From IMG/VR virus record IMGVR_UViG_3300037585_000205, positions 1 through 27,901 of that record: 27,901 nucleotides of DNA; one strand, 5' to 3'. Below, one piece after another: positions 20,495 to 27,105 of this stretch. This DNA is from a virus. The position numbers and the translations under genes are program-made. Numbering within the stretch: position 1 is the stretch's first letter; each line of letters begins with the position of its first letter. The notes beneath the pieces are model-generated. The model was not told the DNA's origin. It did not search any database and saw only the letters and a program-made list of their open reading frames with translations.

Positions 20495-22014
20495 AATAGT
20501 TCCTTTAATTTTTGTAACTCAATCATTAATTGTATTTTATTTACTTTAATCTCGTATAATTTTTGTTCATGCTGTCCAACTGGATCAGTAGAAATATAAT
20601 TATCTAACCCTATGTTAAGATAAATACCCTTGTTATAAATTGATAGATCAGCCTGGATAAACAAAGCATTATCAACATCAGAATAAATAGTTTCTGGCTG
20701 GTAAAAGTCTGTATTATCGTAAGCAGCTAATTGATTACCATCATCAAATAAAGAAATTTCTTTTACTACTACCGATAAGTTTTCATTAACTTCAATGTTA
20801 ATTTTATTATCTTCGGTTTCAGCAACCTCAATTTCTTTATCTTCTTTTATTATTTCGGCATCGGTTTCTTCTTCTGCAATTTGTTCATTTTCTTTTTCCT
20901 CAATTATTTCTTCTTCTGATTCTTCTTCGGCAGCTGCAACTTCTTTCTCTTCATTGGTTTCTTCTTCAATGATTTCTTCTTCTTCTTTTGCGGCAATTTC
21001 GGTTGGCTCTTCTTCCATAGCCTCCTCCATAACCTCATCAGCAAACTCTTCAAACTCATCAGCAAATTCTTCCTCTAGTATTTCCATTTCTTCATCGGTA
21101 AACTCTTCCTCAAAGAAACTTTCAAATTCTTCTGGTACTTCTAATTCTTCAAATGCAGCTTCTTCAAATTCCTCAAAGTCCTCAAACTCCTCTAGGAATA
21201 TTGTTTCAAATTCTTCTTCAAAAAATTCTTCCTCTATGAATACATCGTCAAAGTCTGTCCAATCTTCTGTCCATATATCTTCTGGTATAACAAAATCTAT
21301 TTCATCATAATCAAAATCAATATCATCAATGGTATCTAAATCATCTTGGATGTCCTCAGTAATAGGATCAAATTTTGTGTATGATACAGATAATTCTATA
21401 TCATCTATATCAGCTCCCCAATGACCTGTTAGAGTATTGGTGTTAGTTACATCAACTTTAATATCAAAATCAGTTTGTGTGTTTACACCTTGAATATAAG
21501 TATCACTATAATTAACAAACTGACCACAGTTAATAGATCCACATCCAGTATCTTCTATAACTCTTTGATTAACTGATGTCGTTCCATCAGATCCAGTTAT
21601 TGTTTGTTTTAAAGTAACTGTATTATCATAGTCATTCCAAAACCAAAGATCAGCAGATAGAGTTGATGACCACCCACTTTGTATTTCTTCGGTAATCATA
21701 TTAGTGTCATCTGCCAGGGAAACAGTTTGACTTATAATTGTATTTTCTTCTGCTGCTACTGATCCACCAATATCATTACCACCACCAGCTGCCATATAAT
21801 TATGACCATGAGTATGCTCGTCTATTGTCCAGCCAGTAGTATCGTAAGTAGTACCAGTACCAAAAGTAGAGTTGGTTAAAATATTTCCTGTGTTTACAGT
21901 TTCACTATTCGTGGATGTTGGGAATAATAGGAGTAAAAGGATCGTTGCAATTTTCACACATTTTTTCAATCCTAATTGATGCCATGTATTCCTCATCTTT
22001 AATATACGTTTCAT
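20491..22014 (-). CDS. Secreted protein with a very Glu-rich region
   Basis: 507 aa from the first ATG (22012-22014). A signal peptide (KIATILLLLLFPTSTNS) lies at about residues 21-37, so internal starts such as a GTG at 21955-21957 give a more usual leader and reduce the overlap with the upstream gene from 110 to 53 bp. Residues about 40-215 are beta-rich and adhesin-like (GNILTNSTFGTGTTYDTTGW, with a Cys pair in GCGSINCG). Residues about 215-400 are almost only Glu, Asp, Phe and Ile, rich in EEFEE and EEEIIEE runs. A beta-like C-terminus follows. No known family; export to the periplasm or cell surface is the safest inference. It ends 4 bp into the membrane-anchored coiled-coil gene. Confidence 0.65.
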   Translation of the reverse strand: MKRILKMRNTWHQLGLKKCVKIATILLLLLFPTSTNSETVNTGNILTNSTFGTGTTYDTTGWTIDEHTHGHNYMAAGGGNDIGGSVAAEENTIISQTVSLADDTNMITEEIQSGWSSTLSADLWFWNDYDNTVTLKQTITGSDGTTSVNQRVIEDTGCGSINCGQFVNYSDTYIQGVNTQTDFDIKVDVTNTNTLTGHWGADIDDIELSVSYTKFDPITEDIQDDLDTIDDIDFDYDEIDFVIPEDIWTEDWTDFDDVFIEEEFFEEEFETIFLEEFEDFEEFEEAAFEELEVPEEFESFFEEEFTDEEMEILEEEFADEFEEFADEVMEEAMEEEPTEIAAKEEEEIIEEETNEEKEVAAAEEESEEEIIEEKENEQIAEEETDAEIIKEDKEIEVAETEDNKINIEVNENLSVVVKEISLFDDGNQLAAYDNTDFYQPETIYSDVDNALFIQADLSIYNKGIYLNIGLDNYISTDPVGQHEQKLYEIKVNKIQLMIELQKLKELL

Positions 22015-22561
22015 AATCTGGTCTTAGCTTTGGATATGTTTTCCAAAACTTAATAGCTGCATCACCAAGCAATCCACCTGGTGCTGGACAAGGAGTATTA
22101 GAAATCATCATAGCTCTAAACACTCGTTCATCCTGGCACAATATTGACACAGCTGCCACCGACATCCCAAAATCTTTAGTTACTTTTGCTAATTTAATAC
22201 GTTCACAATTCTCATCTATAAAATGTTTTCCACCGCTAACCCCAACAAGGCTGGTAGTAACAGAGCCACTAACACCCATGCTACAAACGTCTTGCGACAT
22301 AGAACTATATGATGGTGCGTTGGCACTAGGAGGTGGTATATTAGACTTATTACTTGTAGTGTTGGTAGTATTATTAGTAGTTGTGCTAGTAGTATCATTG
22401 GTACTGCCAGACTGGTAAGTATTATTATTTGTGGTTTCATAATTTCCATCAATAATGGTATTACTACCGCTTGTATTCGTGGCATTGTTATCATCTGATT
22501 TTGCACTTGTTACAGCAGCCACAATCATAATAAAAGTTAGCAAAAAAAAAAGCATTCTCAT
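21905..22561 (-). CDS. Secreted Asn/Thr/Ser-rich protein
   Basis: 218 aa. A signal peptide (MLFFLLTFIMIVAAVTSA) is followed by an Asn/Thr/Ser-rich low-complexity stretch (about residues 25-75), then a conserved-looking C-terminal domain with DVCSMGVSGSVTTSLVG, FIDENCERIKLAKV and AVSILCQDERVF with several Cys residues, ending CENCNDPF. Proteins with this C-terminal pattern are familiar in marine phages but have no known function. The start overlaps the upstream gene by 4 bp and the end overlaps the Glu-rich gene. Confidence 0.65.
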   Translation of the reverse strand: MRMLFFLLTFIMIVAAVTSAKSDDNNATNTSGSNTIIDGNYETTNNNTYQSGSTNDTTSTTTNNTTNTTSNKSNIPPPSANAPSYSSMSQDVCSMGVSGSVTTSLVGVSGGKHFIDENCERIKLAKVTKDFGMSVAAVSILCQDERVFRAMMISNTPCPAPGGLLGDAAIKFWKTYPKLRPDYETYIKDEEYMASIRIEKMCENCNDPFTPIIPNIHE

Positions 22562-22788
22562 TGATAGTCGCCATCTAATTCTAATCTTAAAGACTTAATC
22601 TTATAAGAGTTTTCTAAGATTTCATTTTTTAGTTCAAGCACATTTTGATCTGCTTGGACATTTTCTATATTTGTTTTTAATAATTCAAAGTCAGAAAATA
22701 ATTTACCTACTATAAAAACATTACCACAAGCAGCACTAATTAATCCTAAAGCTATTAAAATATTTTTCCCTGAAAGGTTTACTTGCAT
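22558..22788 (-). CDS. Small membrane-anchored coiled-coil protein
   Basis: 76 aa. One membrane segment at about residues 10-30 (ILIALGLISAACGNVFIVGK), then a coiled-coil-like end (FELLKTNIENVQADQNVLEL, then IKSLRLELDGDY). The start is immediately after the stop of the Cys-rich small gene (TAA-ATG). Together with its downstream neighbours it builds a set of envelope-directed proteins. No family recognised. Confidence 0.6.
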   Translation of the reverse strand: MQVNLSGKNILIALGLISAACGNVFIVGKLFSDFELLKTNIENVQADQNVLELKNEILENSYKIKSLRLELDGDYQ

Positions 22789-22866
22789 TTATGCTCCACA
22801 TGATTCACATTCATCAGGACACTTACAATCTTCTTTAGTTTCTGCTCCGCAATCAGGACAAGGCAT
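22789..22866 (-). CDS. 25-aa Cys-rich microprotein
   Basis: ATG at 22864-22866 overlaps the upstream stop as TAATG, and the TAA at 22789-22791 is followed at once by the next ATG, so the frame is bracketed by coupled genes on both sides. The peptide starts MPCPDCGAETKEDCKCPDEC and ends ESCGA, with six Cys in two CxxC-like groups plus CxC, a layout like a minimal zinc ribbon. Either a metal-binding micro-domain or a translational-coupling peptide. Confidence 0.6.
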   Translation of the reverse strand: MPCPDCGAETKEDCKCPDECESCGA

Positions 22867-23090
22867 TATAGTTTATCCATTTCTGTTTTTACTTTAGTCC
22901 AAGTTAATTCTGAATGAGGATTTATTGTTGTTGTAATAGATGTATTCTGTTCATCTGCTCCAGTAACCCAATCAATAGTATCAAATAATGCTTCTGACAT
23001 TTCAGTTTCTTTATTATAATTTAAAGAAAAAGTTGCATTTGGTTTTAATGTTTCAACTGCTATTCTGAATTTTTCTAAATCTGTAATCAT
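22866..23090 (-). CDS. Small acidic protein after fibre gene, possible assembly chaperone
   Basis: 74 aa, starts MITDLEKFRIAVETLKPNAT, then FSLNYNKETEMSEALFDTID. Acidic, helical, no membrane segment. It overlaps the fibre-like gene upstream by 4 bp, as fibre chaperones do; similar small proteins follow each fibre in this block. No family recognised beyond this pattern. Confidence 0.5.
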   Translation of the reverse strand: MITDLEKFRIAVETLKPNATFSLNYNKETEMSEALFDTIDWVTGADEQNTSITTTINPHSELTWTKVKTEMDKL

Positions 23091-23635
23091 GCGAGTATCT
23101 CCGTTGCTGTTGCATATCCATATGTACCAGCAGCTCCATAAATATTTACTGTTCCAGTAGTGTCTTGCATAGCTATATAAACTTTATAGGTACAGGCTGA
23201 TGTTGTATTTGGGTCATCATAAAAATCTAAACTACATTGAGTTGTAACTTGTCCACCAGCATTTTGATATGTTCCACCTTGTTCGTGTGGCTCTCCATCA
23301 ACACCATTAGTTAAATGACTATAACCTCCTCCACCAATATCCCTGTAAATTTTAAAAAGAGGATATCTATTATTAGTTGCTGTGCCTTGATTAAAACTGA
23401 AATTAAGAAGAATATTTGAAGATGTTGCACTTGGAGTTATCGCTACTAAATGACTTGTAGCGGCAAATGAAGTAGATGAAGAAGCTGTATTACCAGAAGT
23501 AATAACATTTTGTATTACTTGTCCTACTTTTCCAGTACCAGTTAGACTTGCTCCACTAATAGCTGGTAAATTACCAGTTAATACTGTTGCGTCTAGTGCT
23601 GTTGCGGATCTTGCATTTAATTTAACTAAGCTCAT
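23087..23635 (-). CDS. Tail-fibre-like structural protein
   Basis: 182 aa. The N-terminus has LPAISGASLTGTGKVGQVIQ, also present in the 206-aa gene upstream, which is a common fibre anchor pattern in marine phages. The rest is Ser/Thr/Gly/Asn-rich beta sequence (GQVTTQCSLDFYDDP and TYKVYIAMQDTTGTVNIYG). Probably a receptor-contacting fibre tip or minor fibre. Overlaps both neighbours by 4 bp. Confidence 0.65.
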   Translation of the reverse strand: MSLVKLNARSATALDATVLTGNLPAISGASLTGTGKVGQVIQNVITSGNTASSSTSFAATSHLVAITPSATSSNILLNFSFNQGTATNNRYPLFKIYRDIGGGGYSHLTNGVDGEPHEQGGTYQNAGGQVTTQCSLDFYDDPNTTSACTYKVYIAMQDTTGTVNIYGAAGTYGYATATEILA

Positions 23636-23970
23636 GGTTTACTCCAAATTGAATGTGTTAATTGTCCGTAATTATTTTTAGATTTATCTGTTTCTCTTGT
23701 TAAAAGTAAATCGTATGCATCTTCATCAGTATGGTTAGCTGGTATATCTCTTAAAGATTGTCTCCAAGTTTTTATATTGTCTGGCATTGTTATATCAGAG
23801 TTAGCAAGGTAATCTGTTTCAATTAATTTTTGTAATCTGATTTCTTTTATCTCATCAAGTTTTCTTGATGGTCTATTTGTAATAGCATCTGCTTGTAATT
23901 TATCCCATTTAACTTCTTCTTCTGCTGTAAACTGAACATTACCATTTGCTGTTGCGTGATATCTAGGCAT
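23632..23970 (-). CDS. Tail fibre assembly chaperone-like protein
   Basis: 112 aa. FTAEEEVKWDKLQAD and EIRLQKLIETDYLANSDI followed by IKTWRQSLRDIPANHTDEDA match the Phage_tail_APC-type pattern (R-rich helix, tDxxxxx, then WRQxLRDIP). These proteins help fibre folding. It follows the 335-aa fibre gene and overlaps it by 8 bp. WRQSLRDIP is the strongest element. Confidence 0.72.
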   Translation of the reverse strand: MPRYHATANGNVQFTAEEEVKWDKLQADAITNRPSRKLDEIKEIRLQKLIETDYLANSDITMPDNIKTWRQSLRDIPANHTDEDAYDLLLTRETDKSKNNYGQLTHSIWSKP

Positions 23971-24970
23971 TTTTCAATCCATATAATCTAAATTTACCAC
24001 TCATATTATGACCATCTTCATTCATAAATTGCACTCTACTTAAATTTCCATTTTGATACATAACTCCTCCACCTGAAATATTGTTTATATTGTTCCCAGA
24101 AGTTCCATAATTAGCATTATATTGAAAATATTTATAATGGTCGTCATTTGGATTCATTATCCATAAATAACCTTGTGCATTCCAATCTCCACTAAATACT
24201 CCTTGACCATTATTTATATTAACCATGCTGTAATTTCCATCGCCAGTACCTAAATCTGTACTTGCGTTATCGCCATTAGTTCTCCTACCATAACGAGCAC
24301 CACCATAATCATTACCACCATCTCTAACACCAGAATTTCCACCTACTTGTGCTCTAAAAGCTAAATAACCATTACTTGCTAATCCTAAGTCATTAAAATA
24401 AATAACATAATTATTATATGTTGTTGGAAAATCATAAGTAAAGTCAACTGTCGCTGTGCCACTTGCATCAACACTTTGTAATAATTCCCAAACACCACCA
24501 CCAGCATCTTCAAAAGCTGGAGGACTTCCAGCACCTGTTGATGTTAATACTTGTCCATCATTACCTGTTGCTATTGCTACAGGATTTCCACTTGCATCAT
24601 AACTAATTACATTACCATCTGTACCACTTGCCATTTTTGCAAGAGTAATTGCATTGTCTTGAATTTTTGCAGTAGATACTGTGTCATCACTTGGTACACC
24701 AATATCATTAACATTACCTAATACTAGGATTTGATTTATTACATCACTCGATGCTAATGAACTTGCAAAAACTATTGTGTCATTTACGATGTTGAAACTG
24801 CTACCAGCAGTTTGTAAAACTCCATTTAAAACTACAAGACAATGATTAGCCGATTGAGGATATACAGCAACACCACCTTGTCTAAGGTTAAAGGTAGTTG
24901 CACTCGAAGTTGTAATACTATCGAGAACTTTAAAATCGCCAGTTGTCGGTACTGCACCTACATAGGTCAT
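23963..24970 (-). CDS. Tail fibre protein
   Basis: 335 aa. The N-terminus MTYVGAVPTTGDFKVLDSIT with VVLNGVLQTAGSSFNIVND is the marine-phage fibre anchor type; DDTVSTAKIQDNAITLAKMA is the repeated connector seen in many fibres; the C-terminus is a Gly/Asn-rich receptor-binding-like domain (WIMNPNDDHYKYFQYNANYG). It is followed by its own chaperone-like gene and overlaps the upstream fibre gene by 4 bp. Confidence 0.8.
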   Translation of the reverse strand: MTYVGAVPTTGDFKVLDSITTSSATTFNLRQGGVAVYPQSANHCLVVLNGVLQTAGSSFNIVNDTIVFASSLASSDVINQILVLGNVNDIGVPSDDTVSTAKIQDNAITLAKMASGTDGNVISYDASGNPVAIATGNDGQVLTSTGAGSPPAFEDAGGGVWELLQSVDASGTATVDFTYDFPTTYNNYVIYFNDLGLASNGYLAFRAQVGGNSGVRDGGNDYGGARYGRRTNGDNASTDLGTGDGNYSMVNINNGQGVFSGDWNAQGYLWIMNPNDDHYKYFQYNANYGTSGNNINNISGGGVMYQNGNLSRVQFMNEDGHNMSGKFRLYGLKNA

Positions 24971-25587
24971 GTTGTATTAATCCCCCATACTGTAACACTA
25001 GCACCAGACCTAATATCTCCACTACTATAATATAAATATATTCCTGTATGTTGAGCATCACTATCGTAGTGCATAGCATTATAACTAGCAACAACATCTT
25101 CGTCACTTGCTGTATTTCTAGTAAAACTTCCGTGTCCTGTCATTCGTGTTGATGTATTTACTTGTGGCTGATAAATTGTAAATGTTCCATTGTACCCTTT
25201 CCATGCTGCACTTTCCTCACTACCATCAGCTATTCTGATAGAACTTTGGTCAACCCCAGTATTACTAGACAAACCACCATCATCATCAAAGTAACGACAA
25301 GCATATCTATATTGACTTGCTGTATCAGTTGAGCCAGAACTACCACCTGTTCTAAATCTCATTTGTAAAGTTTGGTCATCAACAGTACAGTTAATATCAC
25401 TAAACACTATCAAGTAATTTTCATAAGAACTTGTAAAACAATTATCTAAAGTAATACTTGTGTTTGAACCTAATAATACTCTGCCAGTTTGAACAAAGGC
25501 ACTACTAATCCCAGTTAAGTTAGCGCCACTTATTGCTGGAAGTGTAGAACCACCTAAATTTTCTGCTGCTATTTTACTAAAAGCCAT
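24967..25587 (-). CDS. Tail-fibre-like structural protein
   Basis: 206 aa. FSKIAAENLGGSTLPAISGA carries the same LPAISGA-x-LTG anchor as the 182-aa gene. The C-terminal part has beta-rich YENYLIVFSDINCTVDDQTL and MHYDSDAQHTGIYLYYSSGD, like the terminal domain of the 335-aa fibre. Probably a fibre tip domain joined non-covalently to an upstream fibre. It lies between a chaperone-like gene and the 335-aa fibre. Confidence 0.68.
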   Translation of the reverse strand: MAFSKIAAENLGGSTLPAISGANLTGISSAFVQTGRVLLGSNTSITLDNCFTSSYENYLIVFSDINCTVDDQTLQMRFRTGGSSGSTDTASQYRYACRYFDDDGGLSSNTGVDQSSIRIADGSEESAAWKGYNGTFTIYQPQVNTSTRMTGHGSFTRNTASDEDVVASYNAMHYDSDAQHTGIYLYYSSGDIRSGASVTVWGINTT

Positions 25588-25590
25588 ATG

Positions 25591-25911
25591 TTATTCCTTT
25601 GGGTACTTTGTTTTAATTGCTTGAACATTTGTTTTCCATGCTTCCAAACCTTTTTCTGTTATAAATTCTATTTGCTTGGCAACTGAGCCATATTCTTTTT
25701 GTCTGTTTGCAATAGCTTGATTATTATTTTCTAAAGTTGTTGCTTCACTTTCAAGAGCATTTAATTGTTCGTCAGTTGGTTTAACTTTATCAGTAGCATT
25801 CCATTCTTTAATATATGCACCTTGATTATTACTATCATCTTGAAGAATAACCTCAGTATTAAAGTTTGGTGTTCTATCTAAATATACTTTTATTTTATTT
25901 GTTAAATTCAT
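25591..25911 (-). CDS. Fibre-chaperone-like protein
   Basis: 106 aa. NKIKVYLDRTPNFNTEVILQ, then DDSNNQGAYIKEWNATDKVK and PTDEQLNALESEATTLEN. The N-terminal beta part followed by a helix of the kind QLNALE is seen in XkdW-like and other tail fibre accessory proteins. It starts at the stop of the upstream fibre gene. Assignment to a fibre partner is by position and pattern. Confidence 0.55.
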   Translation of the reverse strand: MNLTNKIKVYLDRTPNFNTEVILQDDSNNQGAYIKEWNATDKVKPTDEQLNALESEATTLENNNQAIANRQKEYGSVAKQIEFITEKGLEAWKTNVQAIKTKYPKE

Positions 25912-26721
25912 CTATACTCCTATTATCCTGTATGCACCAAACATAGTTGACTTCTCGTGGGAAGGTGAAAAATAGGCAGTACCACTATTAATATTTGTTC
26001 TGCCATATAGCTCAAGATAATCTGATGATCCATTAAATGTTATAACTCTATAAATACTAGAGCTACTCATATTTATCTCATTATCATCAAAAGTTGAGCT
26101 TGATGTTGCAATTCTACTTCCATTAAATTGAAAAGATGCCATAGCTTCGTTTAAATCAGAATTTGAACTTGATAAAGAAGTTACTGTTCCATAACAAAAA
26201 TACTTTCCTGCAGTAGTCGGCGTAAATCTATAGTTGGTTGTGTGGTCATAACAACTATCACTATCATAAACTTCAGTGTTAATGGTTACTTTAGTTTGTG
26301 CCGCATCTGAAACTGTTTGAGCAGCAGCTAAATATGCTTCAAAAGCAGGAGTATTATCTGCACTCGCCCACGCATTATCTCCACGAAGAAAATTAGAACT
26401 ACTTGCTGTACCTGTTGCTGATAATTGTTCTAATCCTACACTTCCAGCAGTAGGATTAACTGATTGCATTACTTTATTTGTGTAATACACAGTAACCACA
26501 TCCCCACTTGATAGTGTGCCACCCAAGGTCAAAGTTTTATTACCAGTACCACCAACACTATATGTGGAACTATCTTGAACGATATTATTCCATACAACAA
26601 GAATATCTGTTTCAGCAGATATGTCATGTGTAAGAGTTACTGTGTTAGTTGTTAAACCAGTAAAGCGATCTTGAATACCACTATCAAAAGTAGTGCTAGG
26701 TTGTTGTCCAATATAAGTCAA
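25912..26721 (-). CDS. Tail fibre protein
   Basis: 269 aa. MTYIGQQPSTTFDSGIQDRF begins a fibre anchor like that of the 335-aa protein, then beta-rich connector sequence (TGNKTLTLGGTLSSGDVVTV), the connector ATGTASSSNFLRGDNAWASA, and a C-terminal jelly-roll-like receptor domain (KYFCYGTVTSLSSSNSDLNE, GSSDYLELYGRTNINSGTAY), similar in plan to C1q-like fibre tips. It is followed by a chaperone-like gene. Confidence 0.78.
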   Translation of the reverse strand: MTYIGQQPSTTFDSGIQDRFTGLTTNTVTLTHDISAETDILVVWNNIVQDSSTYSVGGTGNKTLTLGGTLSSGDVVTVYYTNKVMQSVNPTAGSVGLEQLSATGTASSSNFLRGDNAWASADNTPAFEAYLAAAQTVSDAAQTKVTINTEVYDSDSCYDHTTNYRFTPTTAGKYFCYGTVTSLSSSNSDLNEAMASFQFNGSRIATSSSTFDDNEINMSSSSIYRVITFNGSSDYLELYGRTNINSGTAYFSPSHEKSTMFGAYRIIGV

Positions 26722-26729
26722 TTTACCCT

Positions 26730-27095
26730 CTAAGTTATTTCCATGATTGATAATGCACCAGATACTTTATCTGCTACTGAACAATCTATTTTAAGTACGT
26801 CTGTTGTTTCCATTACAATCTTAGATCCAGCCAAAATTTCTAATGAAGATTTTGCTGGGATCACAACATCCTTTGCAAGAAACGCAGTACCATTAGCGAC
26901 ATTGTTTGCTCCATTACGATTTGCAGTATCACTAACCAATTCCACTTCAACAGATACAGAAGTAGTATGGATATTAGTTAAACGCAAACCGAGAACTACA
27001 GTAGTCGTGCTACCAGCTACAGTATACATTACATACGGAGTTCCAGCACTTGCTGGTTCAGCCGCAAAAGTTACAGTTTTAAATGTGTTAGCCAT
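26730..27095 (-). CDS. Small beta-rich virion protein
   Basis: 121 aa. FAAEPASAGTPYVMYTVAGS, then VVLGLRLTNIHTTSVSVEVE and KDVVIPAKSSLEILAGSKIV: a strand-rich single domain found in many marine podovirus contigs between fibre genes. No motif for an enzyme and no signal peptide. Probably a minor tail or fibre-attachment protein. It stands alone between two fibre genes with 8- and 10-bp gaps. Confidence 0.6.
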   Translation of the reverse strand: MANTFKTVTFAAEPASAGTPYVMYTVAGSTTTVVLGLRLTNIHTTSVSVEVELVSDTANRNGANNVANGTAFLAKDVVIPAKSSLEILAGSKIVMETTDVLKIDCSVADKVSGALSIMEIT

Positions 27096-27105
27096 ATTCT
27101 CCTTT

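Noticed and set aside
20795-21310. Plus-strand Ser-rich frame of 171 codons
   Set aside because: It is the complement of the Glu-rich coding region (GAA/GAG read as TTC/CTC in another frame gives Ser runs); the minus-strand gene explains it.
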